The translations under genes were made by a program, and so were the position numbers. A DNA stretch of 64,000 nt from contig JAPKZK010000041.1 of NCBI GenBank assembly GCA_026393835.1, positions 92,956 through 156,955 of the forward strand, given 5' to 3'. Under the pieces are notes generated by a model. That model saw only the letters and a list, made by a program, of their open reading frames with translations, was not told the origin of the DNA and did no database searches. Below are positions 16,006 to 24,862 of this stretch, piece by piece. Source of the stretch: Candidatus Aminicenantota bacterium (GTDB lineage: Bacteria > Acidobacteriota > Aminicenantia > UBA2199). The first letter of the stretch is position 1. The number at the start of each line of letters is the position of its first letter.

Positions 16006-16055
16006 TCCCTTTGCAATTAATTCTTGTATGAGATATACTATAGAATCCGGTATAA

Positions 16056-16130
16056 ATTAGCCGCGAAGAACGCGAAGGACCGCGAAGAAATAAAAAAAAA
16101 CATTGGCGCCTTGGTGTCCTGGTGGCAAAA
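16056..16130 (+). repeat. dispersed intergenic repeat
   Basis: It has the same AGCCGCGAAGAACGCGAAGG element and trailing CCTTGGTGTCCTGGTGGC block as 13774-13860. Confidence 0.7.
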
Positions 16131-16148
16131 ACAATTTGGAGCAAGCGA

Positions 16149-16586
16149 ATGAGAAAAAGTACTGAAAGTATCAGGGGGGGAGTTGCGCGTCGGTTGGCAA
16201 AACTGAGGTATCTATACAATTATCCTTTACAGGAGATGGCCAGGAGGGTGGGGCTTTCCAGCAGCGGGTATTTTAAGAATGAAAATGGCGTCTCCTTTCC
16301 CAAATTAGAAACGCTGCAGCGATTGGAGAAAGATTTCGATGTCTCCATGGATTGGCTGATATTCAATAAGGGGCCGATACATTATAAGGATGTGCTGGCG
16401 GGGAAGGGCGTGGAAAAGATATCACCTTCTTTAGAAGCCACCGTGCCTGAGATAAAGGAGTTAATGGGATGCATGGAGCAGGACATTTTGTTCCGGCATG
16501 AAGTATTGGTTTTTTTCTATAAGTATAGAAACAAAAAGCCGGAGTCCCTGGAACAAGAGAGGGAAACCGGGGCAGGGAAAAAATAA
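16149..16586 (+). CDS. second helix-turn-helix (XRE-like) protein
   Basis: This 145-residue protein has an N-terminal HTH: RRLAKLRYLYNYPLQEMARR then VGLSSSGYFKNENGVSFPK and LQRLEKDFDVSMDWLIF. The C-terminal half is helical. Its layout (HTH at 5-70, then a hydrophobic FFYKYR segment) resembles the minus-strand XRE protein at 53549-53980, so the two may be paralogues. GGAG lies eight bases before the ATG. Target genes are unknown; the RhuM gene follows by 69 bases. Confidence 0.75.
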   Translation: MRKSTESIRGGVARRLAKLRYLYNYPLQEMARRVGLSSSGYFKNENGVSFPKLETLQRLEKDFDVSMDWLIFNKGPIHYKDVLAGKGVEKISPSLEATVPEIKELMGCMEQDILFRHEVLVFFYKYRNKKPESLEQERETGAGKK

Positions 16587-16655
16587 TTATGGCCACAAAC
16601 AGACGACGAACACGGACAGGAGTGGTTTAAATGGATATCATGAGGAGGATGTGTC

Positions 16656-17717
16656 ATGAGTAAAAACGATAATAAAAACATGCCAGTCTATGCTAAAGGT
16701 GAGATCCTGGTCTACCAAACTGATGACGGGCGCGTGAAATTGGATGTTCGTTTAGAAGGTGAAACAGTTTGGTTGACCCAGCAAATGATGGCGGAATTGT
16801 TTCAAACGACAAAACAGAATATTGGGCAACATTTGAAAAATATCTTTGAAGAAGGCGAATTAGACCAAAATTCAGTTGTAAAGAAATTCTTTACAACTGC
16901 CACTGATGGTAAAAATTACAAAACAAGTTTTTACAATTTAGATGCTGTTATTTCAACAGGTTACCGCATTAAAAGCCTGATTGCCACGCGCTTTCGTATA
17001 TGGGCCACCCAACGGTTAAAAGAGTACATTATCAAAGGTTTCGTTATGGATGATGAGCGGTTAAAGAACCCGCTGGTCAAAGGTTCTGCTGTTCCTGATT
17101 ATTTTGATGAAATGTTGGCAAGAATCCGGGACATCCGCGCCAGCGAACGGCGGATGTACTTACGGGTGAAAGAAATCTTTTCCATGGCGGCAGATTATGA
17201 GCCTACCTGGAACGAGACCACGAAGTTCTTCAGCGTTATTCAGAACAAACTACATTTTGCAGCAACCGGCATGACCGCAGCCGAGTTGATTAAGTCACGC
17301 GCCAATCATTTGCTGCCTAATATGGGACTCACCGCCTGGAAGGATGGCGAAGTGCGTAAGACTGATATTACCACAGCAAAGAACTATTTGAAAGAAGAAG
17401 AAATCGACGAGCTAAACCGGATTGTAACCATGTGGCTGGATTTTGCCGAAGACCAGGCTAAGCGTCGCAAACAGATCTTCATGAGGGAATGGGAGCAAAG
17501 GCTGGATGAGTTTTTGCGTTTTAATGACCGCAGGGTGCTCCTCAACGCCGGGAAAGTGAGCAATCAAGTCGCTGAGGACCACGCCAGGGCGGAATATGAA
17601 AAATTTAAAGCCCGCAGAAGAGAATACAAAGAGTCTCTAGGGGAAAAAGACTATATCAAACATTTGGAAGAAGCAGCCAGGTTTTTACCGGAAGAGAAAA
17701 AGAACCATTTGAGTTGA
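16656..17717 (+). CDS. RhuM-family virulence-type protein
   Basis: This 353-residue protein has the RhuM (PF13310) core: ILVYQTDDGRVKLDVRLEG, ETVWLTQQMMAELFQTTKQN, FFTTATDGKNYKTSFYNLDA and ISTGYRIKSLIATRFRIWAT. The remainder is helical, with RSRANH-like segments and a charged C-terminus. RhuM proteins are widespread in pathogenicity and defence islands; their biochemical role is unknown. An N-terminal winged-helix-like part suggests DNA binding. GAGGAGG precedes the ATG. The gene is intact in an otherwise decayed neighbourhood. Confidence 0.9.
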   Translation: MSKNDNKNMPVYAKGEILVYQTDDGRVKLDVRLEGETVWLTQQMMAELFQTTKQNIGQHLKNIFEEGELDQNSVVKKFFTTATDGKNYKTSFYNLDAVISTGYRIKSLIATRFRIWATQRLKEYIIKGFVMDDERLKNPLVKGSAVPDYFDEMLARIRDIRASERRMYLRVKEIFSMAADYEPTWNETTKFFSVIQNKLHFAATGMTAAELIKSRANHLLPNMGLTAWKDGEVRKTDITTAKNYLKEEEIDELNRIVTMWLDFAEDQAKRRKQIFMREWEQRLDEFLRFNDRRVLLNAGKVSNQVAEDHARAEYEKFKARRREYKESLGEKDYIKHLEEAARFLPEEKKNHLS

Positions 17718-17954
17718 ATTTTTTTTCTAAGGTGTCAATTTTTTTACTGCCTGCATGTTGGGGCTTTTTCGGTTTTTCCCTGCTGTCTTCAAAAACTGCA
17801 TTTCCCGGGGGATATGGAAAGGGGGTGATTGGGGGGTGTGGGATAAGGAGGTGCATGATTCCCCCTATTTTAATTTTGAAATTCCCGAAGAGAGGCAGTT
17901 GAAATATGTCTTGAGAGGATTGCGAAAGATGTATAGTTAGTTGAATCAGTTTTT

Positions 17955-18494
17955 TCAATTATCTAACTTTAAGCCATTGACCATTTTTAGATGTTCCCAA
18001 AGAGACTTAACCTCTGATTTCGGCGATTTATGTCTTTTCCCGAATGTATCCTGAACAACAATTCTAAATTTGCCATTAAGGTCAATTTTATCTTGAAGTT
18101 GCTCAAAAAATTTGCTTAAATTTATCTTGCATTCATATGTTTCACCACTCGCAAGGGGCTTGGGGAAATTTTCTGGTTTAATCAGATCAATCCATCCAAA
18201 GCTATCGGATTTATTTTTCATATTCTGCTTCCTCTTCTTATAAAATTCAAATGAGGGATTTCCAATATGCAATAGGCGATAGCCCCTATTTGTAACAGTG
18301 TAACAGAGAACCGGACAATACCCGTCATATCTCTTCCCATTGTTATCAATGATAAATTGAGTAGAAAGGTTATAACCGATTTTTAAAGCACTGCGGTGCT
18401 TTCTTATAGCATCTATAATGTTCCATACAATGGAAATAGTTGATAATACAGAAGCATACGCAATAAAAAAAAGTTCCCATTCGCTGATATTCAT
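17955..18494 (-). CDS. hypothetical single-pass membrane protein
   Basis: This 179-residue protein has one N-terminal transmembrane segment (FFIAYASVLSTISIVWNII) followed by a soluble beta-rich domain (YDGYCPVLCYTVTNRGYRL, FRIVVQDTFGKR). AT-rich composition suggests acquisition. No family is recognised. It is convergent with the RhuM gene; the 237-bp gap between them contains only repeat-like debris similar to ~57165-57210. Confidence 0.55.
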   Translation of the reverse strand: MNISEWELFFIAYASVLSTISIVWNIIDAIRKHRSALKIGYNLSTQFIIDNNGKRYDGYCPVLCYTVTNRGYRLLHIGNPSFEFYKKRKQNMKNKSDSFGWIDLIKPENFPKPLASGETYECKINLSKFFEQLQDKIDLNGKFRIVVQDTFGKRHKSPKSEVKSLWEHLKMVNGLKLDN

Positions 18495-18600
18495 TTATTT
18501 TCTCCATTTTCCTTTCTGAATTAAATATTATCATATGTATCGGTTATTTTCAAGTATCTTTTATCCTGAATTCACCAGCACTTTTGCCTCCGACGAGGCA

Positions 18601-18622
18601 GGACCTTTTTGAAAAAAGGTCC
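18601..18622 (+). repeat. intergenic hairpin repeat, copy 2
   Basis: Inverted repeat GGACCTTTTT / AAAAAGGTCC, preceded by GCCTCCGACGAGGC. It is the same family as 14993-15014. Confidence 0.7.
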
Positions 18623-18749
18623 CGACGCCCCCCAAAACTTCTAATAATAAAAGCTTTCTAGACGTCGAAGGCAATAGTTAATGGTGGATTTAGGTTATTA
18701 TTATCCATTTTTCTAAATTGAAGAAAAAAAATGACCTGTAATCCTTCAG

Positions 18750-19114
18750 ATTTTGTCCATGGCGTATCCGCCGCCCTTCATTCCTATTACGGATATGCTT
18801 CGGCGGCGGGAACGGGGCCAGGCTGACTAAAACCAAACTCATTGGGAATTTATTATGATTTAGTGGGCAATGTGTGGGAATGGACGTCTACCACCAACAA
18901 TGAAGGCGCCCATTTTGTCTGCGGCGGCGCATGGACAGAAGAAACCTTTGACCCGGATAAGGAAGTATGGTATCCGCCTGAATATCGCGGCATCAACCTG
19001 GGTTTCCGCTGTGTGTGTGACTGGGATAAGATTACGGACGTGAAAGAGCCGGGGGAACTTTCGAGGAAACCGGCGATTGAAGAAGGTGAGCAAAGGAAGA
19101 TTGAGATAGATTAG
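18750..19114 (+). pseudogene. formylglycine-generating-enzyme-like (SUMF1) C-terminal fragment
   Basis: The readable part YYDLVGNVWEWTSTTNNEGA, VCGGAWTEE and NLGFRCVCDW is the conserved C-terminus of FGE-sulfatase (SUMF1) domains. Upstream, in frame, GYASAAGTGPG is followed by a TGA and then LKPNSLGI, so a stop codon has broken the gene. The N-terminal half is missing. It has no function as it stands. Confidence 0.75.
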
Positions 19115-19278
19115 TGGGTCGGAGACTATGAAAATTCGAGCAAAGAGTTTATGCGGCAACATTAGGGGAGCCGCGCCGCAGCCTTTTCATCCCAGGCAAA
19201 GATCCCACTGAACTTGAAATATCGAAAAATTAAGTTGACGATTCCATCGATTTGTGATATTAATGCTTCGAGGATAAA

Positions 19279-19500
19279 ATGACCGAAATAACTTTTAAAT
19301 TAACAGACGATCTCGTAAAACAGTATGGGGAATTTTTCATAAAAAAATTCTTTGAAAAGCAAATGGAATATCTTAGTCAGCTTCATTCGCTGAATAAAAT
19401 TGAAGAACAAATCAATGCGGCTAACCTGGATTACGATAAAGAACTTGAGAAGGTCAGGGAGACGGCCTGGCAAGAGTATAAACAGGATTTCTTCAATTGA
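19279..19500 (+). CDS. small antitoxin-like protein beside a truncated PIN toxin
   Basis: This 73-residue acidic, helical protein (FKLTDDLVKQYGEFFIKK ... AWQEYKQDFFN) has GAGG before the ATG. A promoter-like TTGACG with TATTAA 17 bases later lies just upstream. Its stop overlaps the frame of a PIN-domain fragment (TTGA), the usual VapBC-type arrangement. It probably remains as an orphan antitoxin. Confidence 0.65.
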   Translation: MTEITFKLTDDLVKQYGEFFIKKFFEKQMEYLSQLHSLNKIEEQINAANLDYDKELEKVRETAWQEYKQDFFN

Positions 19501-19637
19501 ACAGATACATTGCCTTAGCAATAGAATTGGATATTCCGCTTATCACAAATGACAAAAAACTCTACAAAGGTTTGAAAAAGAAAAATTTTCCCCACGTCAT
19601 TCTATTCGAGGATGTGGTAAGAAATTTTTCTCAATAA
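19497..19637 (+). pseudogene. truncated PIN-domain toxin (C-terminal piece)
   Basis: This 46-residue frame reads YIALAIELDIPLITNDKKLY...VILFEDVVRNFSQ. It corresponds to the last PIN-domain strand and helix, with the conserved T-N-D acidic site. The N-terminal ~80 residues with the other catalytic acids are gone. It starts at a TTG overlapping the antitoxin stop. Confidence 0.65.
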
Positions 19638-19748
19638 AATCAGAGAAGGGAAGTGGACAGGCAAGATTCAGATATCTTGCCTATTCCTTTAAAATTTCCG
19701 CACCGTGGGGGGATTGAAAAAAAACTGCCGGGGGATTAAAATTTCTCC

Positions 19749-20483
19749 ATGAAAAAACATGAAATGCAATATCGGAAAGATGTCGCTTTTATAAACCGGG
19801 AAAAGGATCTGGCTTTTTTAAAAGGCTGCCTTAATGAACAGCCCGACTCGATTCTTTTTATCCACGGCCCTAAATCCTCCGGCAAAACCACCCTGCTCTA
19901 TAAATTCCTGGAACAAACCCAGTAACATCAAAAACTGGCTGTCAAGTTCCTGGACCTGCGCGAGACCTTCACCAACGTATATGAAGATTTGCTTAAATCC
20001 AAACTCAAAAAATGTTCCCGGTTTTATAAGGTAGACTATCTCACCAAAGAAGACATTATGGAATGGCTGCTGAACCTGGATAAATATTCGAAAATTAAAG
20101 ATTATACCCTGACTTCTGAGGATGCCGATAAAATGTGGGAAACCGTCGGCGGCAGCATGTGGGAAATCCAGGAGATATTGGCCAGGCTTTTCGATCATCC
20201 CCTCGATGAAGTCTTAACGGCCTATAAAAAGGAAATGCGTGGCATTATTGCCCATTACACCGAATTTGATAAAAACAAGCTGCAGCTACTGGAGGTAGTT
20301 AATAAAAAAGAAATCGTAAGCGGTACGGATTTCGAGACCCTGCCTATCAAGGGCTCAGAGTTAAAAGAACTATTACGCGATATGGTAAAAAACAATATCC
20401 TCTATTTTGACCCGACGCTGGCAGTGTACTACCCGCAAGGAAAAAGCTACCAGTGGGGAATCCGTCTGTATTTCGAGCAATAG
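19749..20483 (+). pseudogene. archaeal-type ATPase (AAA) gene, interrupted
   Basis: The frame starts MKKHEMQYRKDVAFINREKD with Walker A GPKSSGKTTLLY, hits an in-frame TAA at 19923-19925, and continues in the same frame to 20483. Residues after ~80 match the winged-helix part of the family (YLTKEDIMEWLLNL, VGGSMWEIQEILARLF), so roughly 150-200 residues with Walker B have been deleted. Loss of both the centre and the frame argues for a dead gene. The surviving downstream ORF starts at 19989 in some gene callers. Confidence 0.75.
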
Positions 20484-20543
20484 ACAAAAAAGACTTCCAC
20501 GCTTCCTTTTATTGTTGGGAACAACCGGGACAGACTGAATTCC

Positions 20544-20588
20544 CCCTGTCAGATCGAATTCGATTTTAGGATAATTTTCGATATTTAG
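20544..20588 (+). repeat. isolated copy of a Uma2 gene 3' end
   Basis: It encodes PCQIEFDFRIIFDI and TAG, about 80 % identical over 44 bases to the end of the Uma2 remnant at 15656-15699. No more of the gene is present. The two copies enclose the accessory genes between 15.7 and 20.5 kb. Confidence 0.6.
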
Positions 20589-21161
20589 GGGCTGAACCTC
20601 TTAAAACTTTTGCTTAACCAGGGACATACATTTGACTGTGCCCTAACCCTAATCGCCTCCATGAGGGAGGATTTTGCTTTAGAGTAGAATGCCTTCACGT
20701 TTCGATTCCCATCTCGCCGTCATTGGCGCCCACTAAAATAATAATGTACAGCCCCTTATACTACATTAACCAGACGGGCCTCTTTCCAATGCCCTTCCGG
20801 TCAATTTTAAAATACCTGTTTACACTCAACTGGTTATAACATTTTTTAATCGTCTGTAAGGGTGATTAAAATCAATGATAATCAATGATAGTAAAGGTTA
20901 AAGAATTAGCACTTACACCCATATAATCCGCCCAAATATAGCCGATTTCGTCCTGATCTACCTGACATGAGATATTGTCAATAGTTGTGTCTGAAAAAAA
21001 ATAAGTTTTTGAAATGAATTCGGCGGCGCATGCCTAACCCTTGTCAACCATTACCCTACAGTAAAAACTGGATAAGAAGCTGTGAGGGAAGGGATTTTTC
21101 TTGAATGTCCCTTTTTCCATAAATATAAGAAAATAGCAAATTCTAAAGAGCCATTCGCCTA
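20589..21161. other. gene-free stretch with a possible coding remnant
   Basis: No intact gene is visible. On the minus strand around 20880-20985 the frame DNISCQVDQDEIGYIWADYM reads like a fragment of a larger protein, but it has no start. The rest is AT-rich debris with a TTTCTTGAATGTCCC dispersed element at ~21098. Confidence 0.4.
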
Positions 21162-21190
21162 TTGACTTGCTTACGAATTTCCCCTAAAAT
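21162..21190 (+). promoter_or_regulatory. promoter of the TIR protein gene
   Basis: TTGACT (21162-21167), 17-nt spacer, TAAAAT (21185-21190). It gives a leader of about 30 nt with AAGGAG at 21213-21218. Confidence 0.6.
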
Positions 21191-21227
21191 GTTTCCGGAT
21201 GAATCATCTATCAAGGAGCAACACGGC

Positions 21228-23057
21228 ATGAACCAGGATCGCTTTTCCTATGACTTTTTTATCGGCTATGCCAGCCCCGATAGGGGCAACGCCGAGAAGC
21301 TTTTCAATTTACTTAAAATAGATTATCGTGTTTTCCTGGATACCCGCGACATTCTTCCCGGCGACACATGGATGAAAACTATCGAGGAGAAACAGAAATC
21401 ATCCAGGGTCCAGGTATTCTTGATTTCCGACAATACCCCCAAAGCACACTACCAGTTGGAAGAGATCGCCAATGCAATCCAGTTTATGCATGAGCCGGAT
21501 AGTAAGATACGGGTAGTGCCCATATACTTACAAGACGAAATCGGCTCCGGCGGCTTTCCCGACGCCCCATACGGCCTCCGTATCCTGCAGGGCGTCAATT
21601 TTGACCCCAATGCCGGGATGCAGGGCGTCGTCGATAGACTTCGCCCGTTGATTCCTCCGCCTGGAAAACAGGGCATGCCATCCTCATCCTTGGGTCTGTT
21701 GGGACCGGGGATCGGTTGGCGGGATACTGTTTTTAACAAGCAGCAGCCGTCCAGCTTGCCGGATGCGCCGGTCTTTGCCATTGAGTTGCTAACACAACCG
21801 ATCGTACTGGAGAAACGCAGTAACGGGCGGACCCTGGTAGCGATCGACCGCACAAAAGTGGAAAACGCCGTCTATACCACCGAAGGGAAAAATTGGCTTT
21901 GCCGGGAGTTCCTCAAAGATAAGGTTGAACAATGGGCCGGGAAGCAGGACAGGGAAATTCACGATTTCTTGATCCGGGGGGCGCCGGAAAGGGCGGATTT
22001 CAGCTTACCTTTGCACAATTTCCCGCTTCGTTGGGCATCCGGCGGGGTACTTTCCGTTGTTAAAATTTCCGGGCGGGAAGGACTGTGGACCCCCTTTTTC
22101 TTTCGCGATATACCACCCGTGGGCTGGAATATATCCCTGGGCGCCAGTGAGAATAACGATGAACTGGATAATCCCTGGGGATTTTTGCTGCGGGAGTTCC
22201 TTGAAGAAACCTTAATACATTCGCCGGGGCCGTCGGGTTCAACCAGAACACGAATGGTTAAAACCTTTGAAGTGGGCCCCGCCCCCGATGGCTTCAGGGT
22301 GGAACGCGAACGGGCGAAGGAATTCTCCCGGCGGCATCGGGAGTTAAGACTCGAAACGGATGCCGTGGATTTTCAACTTCAATTGCACGATGACAGGTAT
22401 ATCATCCCCTGCGATCTGGTCAAAACAATGACCGATATCCGCATTCGCAGCCGTGATGGAAATGATGCGGCGCGGCCCGCGTGGAAGGATGTTATCGTAT
22501 GCTTCAACCTGCTGGAGTTAGGAATAGAAGTCGTTAAAGTTCTTGAATATGAACTGGCGGCGGGCGACCAGATACTTGACGGCGAGGTACTTGACAGACG
22601 GGACAACAAGGGCGAGAAATGGCAGGAGTTGGTGCGGATGCCGGTGGCCCTGATTTCCCACAACTATTTGAAAAAAGCCTTTGGCCAGCGAACTGGCCCA
22701 TTAACGCCGCATTACCCGGAGTTGTTTCAGTGTATCGACGGCGCCGTCAGCGCCAACAGGGAACAGGTCAAGCAGCCCAGCGTCGCCCCCCAATTACCCC
22801 TGGGACCGGATGATATCATCATCTTTCACAGGGACGCCCTCCGCAGGAAGGAAATATGCGACCACATTCTCAACGGCGACGAATTGTCTGTTCATCCCTC
22901 GGACAGGAAAGCCTTTGTCCGCCATATGCTGTGGCAAAAAAATTTCGGACATTATTTCCTGGATCAAAACGGCAAGCCGGTATCAAACAATCCGGCCCCC
23001 TGGTTTACTTTTGCATCCGCCAAGACGATGAGCTACTATTTTGCCGATAAGAAATAG
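21228..23057 (+). CDS. TIR-domain protein with C-terminal Nudix-like domain
   Basis: This 609-residue protein has a TIR domain at residues ~1-130: YDFFIGYASPDRGNAEKLF, FLDTRDILPGDTWMKTIEE, and HYQLEEIANAI, whose glutamate is at the usual catalytic position of NAD-cleaving TIRs. A linker of ~60 residues follows. The C-terminal half has GWNISLGASENNDELDNPWG then FLLREFLEETLI, which resembles a Nudix box (G...REFxEE) with spacing altered. TIR enzymes consume NAD or make signalling nucleotides in antiphage defence; a Nudix partner could act on the ADP-ribose product or sense a ligand. ATG 21228 is chosen for its AAGGAG; an upstream frame start at 21162 lies inside the promoter. Confidence 0.75.
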   Translation: MNQDRFSYDFFIGYASPDRGNAEKLFNLLKIDYRVFLDTRDILPGDTWMKTIEEKQKSSRVQVFLISDNTPKAHYQLEEIANAIQFMHEPDSKIRVVPIYLQDEIGSGGFPDAPYGLRILQGVNFDPNAGMQGVVDRLRPLIPPPGKQGMPSSSLGLLGPGIGWRDTVFNKQQPSSLPDAPVFAIELLTQPIVLEKRSNGRTLVAIDRTKVENAVYTTEGKNWLCREFLKDKVEQWAGKQDREIHDFLIRGAPERADFSLPLHNFPLRWASGGVLSVVKISGREGLWTPFFFRDIPPVGWNISLGASENNDELDNPWGFLLREFLEETLIHSPGPSGSTRTRMVKTFEVGPAPDGFRVERERAKEFSRRHRELRLETDAVDFQLQLHDDRYIIPCDLVKTMTDIRIRSRDGNDAARPAWKDVIVCFNLLELGIEVVKVLEYELAAGDQILDGEVLDRRDNKGEKWQELVRMPVALISHNYLKKAFGQRTGPLTPHYPELFQCIDGAVSANREQVKQPSVAPQLPLGPDDIIIFHRDALRRKEICDHILNGDELSVHPSDRKAFVRHMLWQKNFGHYFLDQNGKPVSNNPAPWFTFASAKTMSYYFADKK

Positions 23058-23110
23058 CGCTTAATTAAAAAATATTTATTGAATGACTCCATTTCTCCCA
23101 GCTCTTACGG

Positions 23111-23139
23111 TTGAAAAAATTCCCACTCTATATTATAAT
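23111..23139 (+). promoter_or_regulatory. leaderless-type promoter of the Rpn C-terminal protein
   Basis: TTGAAA (23111-23116), 17-nt spacer, TATAAT (23134-23139), six bases before the ATG at 23146. Confidence 0.75.
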
Positions 23140-23145
23140 TGAATC

Positions 23146-23487
23146 ATGAATATGGACAATATGAAGATGATCCCGACAGAACTTCAGGAACCGAAAGAAT
23201 TAAAAGAAGCCTTTGAAGTGGCCAATCAAATGACCTGGACGAAAAAAGAACTGGAGGCATATGACGCCAGGGGAATCTATATCCAGGATGAGCGGGGACG
23301 AATCGATTATGCCCTGGAAGGGGGAAGGGAAATAGGCGAAAAAATCGGCTTGCAGAAAGGTGAAAAAATCGGTTTTGACAAAGGAAAATTCGAAGAGAAA
23401 CCAGGCATTGCCCGGGCCATGCTGAAAGAAGGCATGAAGCCCGATGTCATAGCCCGGTTAACCGGCCTGGCCATCGATGAAATTTGA
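23146..23487 (+). CDS. C-terminal fragment of an Rpn/PD-(D/E)XK transposase-like nuclease
   Basis: This 113-residue protein matches only the C-terminal part of Rpn-family proteins: LKEAFEVANQMTWTKKELEA, a glycine/lysine repeat helix (REIGEKIGLQKGEKIGFDKG) and the ending ARAMLKEGMKPDVIARLTGL. The nuclease domain is missing. It nevertheless has its own promoter directly at the start codon, so it may be expressed as an inhibitor-like small Rpn product rather than being simply dead. Confidence 0.7.
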   Translation: MNMDNMKMIPTELQEPKELKEAFEVANQMTWTKKELEAYDARGIYIQDERGRIDYALEGGREIGEKIGLQKGEKIGFDKGKFEEKPGIARAMLKEGMKPDVIARLTGLAIDEI

Positions 23488-23545
23488 ATTCGACAGGTGT
23501 TAGATTCGGGGTCAGGGGGCAGGAGTCAGGGGGCCGGTGGGGGAA

Positions 23546-24727
23546 TTAAAAAATATTGCCCCGGTAAAGTTCTTCAAGAAAAACTTCAACCGGCAATACA
23601 TCCAGGCCGCTGAAATGATATGCCCTTTGACCGGTGTAGACTCCTATCATGCGATCGACCTTGATTTGATCGCTGCTTTTTAAAGCGCGCATGGCCGATT
23701 CCCATGAACGGTTCCATTTTTCAGCCATTTTTATCTCGATGCAGACGATATGAGAGACAGATGAGGGTGTTTTTTTCTGCGTCTCGATCACAAAATCGAT
23801 TTCCGCGCCGTTAGCCGTGCGATAGAAAAATATATCGCGATTCCTGCCGCGCGTATGATTATAGACCCGTAATTCATGAAAAATCAAAGTTTCCAACGCC
23901 GTACCTTTCCAGGTCCTGTCGATAGGATCGAAAAGCCAACCGGCGGCGGACCTGGCTACCCCCGGATCGAACCAATAAAATTTCGGATGGGTTTGCTCGC
24001 GAACTTTTATATTGGGACGGTAGGCGGGGAGAAAATAACCCAAAAGGGTATCTTGCAAAATGGAAAAATACACATCCACGCTGGCCCTCGGCGTCATTGC
24101 CTCACGGGAAATATTTTGCGCATTTATTAATTGTCCGTTCAGTTGACCGGCAATTTTTAAAAACCGTAAAAATGGCGGCACGCGCCTGATAATGCCTTCT
24201 TCCTTTATTTCCTCTTTAATGTAGGTGTTTACATAAGAATCCAGGATATCGGCCGCGTTTTCTTTTTCTAATTGAACCCAGGGCAATAATCCCCATTGAA
24301 GTGAAAAATCCAGGTCGAAGTTTTTACCAAGTTCCGCATAGGAGAAAGCGTCGAGATTGCGGGTGAGGGCACGTCCGCCCAGGAGATTCACTCCACCTCG
24401 GCGCAGCTTGCGCGCCGATGAACCACACAGCGCAAAGCGCCACCTTTTCTTTTCCATCAAACGATGCACTTCATCCAACAGGGGAGGTATTTTCTGGATT
24501 TCGTCGATTACAATCCAGGAATCGTCGGGAAGATTGCCGGCCATGGCCTCAAGGCTCATGGGATTATGGGAAAGCTCAAGATAGAGCGAAGAATCCAGTA
24601 GATTAAAAAAAAGAGCATCCGGCATTTTTTTCTCTAACCAGGTACTTTTCCCTACCCCCCTGGAACCGAAGAGAAAGAAAGACCGGTTGGGCACACCAAG
24701 TAATCGTTCGATGTAACTCTTTTCCAT
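23546..24727 (-). CDS. AAA ATPase with DUF4143 C-terminal domain
   Basis: This 393-residue protein has the Walker A FLFGSRGVGKSTWLEK at residue ~17, Walker B SWIVIDEIQKIPPLLDEVH, sensor ALCGSSARKLRRGGVNLL and a C-terminal DUF4143 domain with a PD-(D/E)XK-like core (GAEIDFVIE...CIEIKMAEK). Such proteins are abundant in archaea and anaerobic bacteria; their role is unknown, possibly TA- or mobile-element-related. ATG 24727 is preferred because a -10 box ends six bases upstream. The extended start at 24742 would lie inside that box. Confidence 0.9.
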   Translation of the reverse strand: MEKSYIERLLGVPNRSFFLFGSRGVGKSTWLEKKMPDALFFNLLDSSLYLELSHNPMSLEAMAGNLPDDSWIVIDEIQKIPPLLDEVHRLMEKKRWRFALCGSSARKLRRGGVNLLGGRALTRNLDAFSYAELGKNFDLDFSLQWGLLPWVQLEKENAADILDSYVNTYIKEEIKEEGIIRRVPPFLRFLKIAGQLNGQLINAQNISREAMTPRASVDVYFSILQDTLLGYFLPAYRPNIKVREQTHPKFYWFDPGVARSAAGWLFDPIDRTWKGTALETLIFHELRVYNHTRGRNRDIFFYRTANGAEIDFVIETQKKTPSSVSHIVCIEIKMAEKWNRSWESAMRALKSSDQIKVDRMIGVYTGQRAYHFSGLDVLPVEVFLEELYRGNIF

Positions 24728-24733
24728 AATGCA

Positions 24734-24761
24734 ATTATACATCTATTTTGTAAAAATGCAA
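24734..24761 (-). promoter_or_regulatory. leaderless-type promoter of the DUF4143 ATPase
   Basis: On the minus strand: TTGCAT (24761-24756), 16-nt spacer, TATAAT (24739-24734), six bases to the ATG at 24727. Confidence 0.65.
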
Positions 24762-24862
24762 TGCAATCTTACAAGACAAATGTAATTTTGCAGATTAAGA
24801 AGATTTGTCTTCCTCTTGATTATTTCTGCCCAATAAAGTATAAAGGGGGTTCAGGAGGTCGC

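Noticed and set aside
17714..17940. Short ORFs after the RhuM gene
   Set aside because: They cover repeat debris shared with ~57165-57210 and have no start signals.
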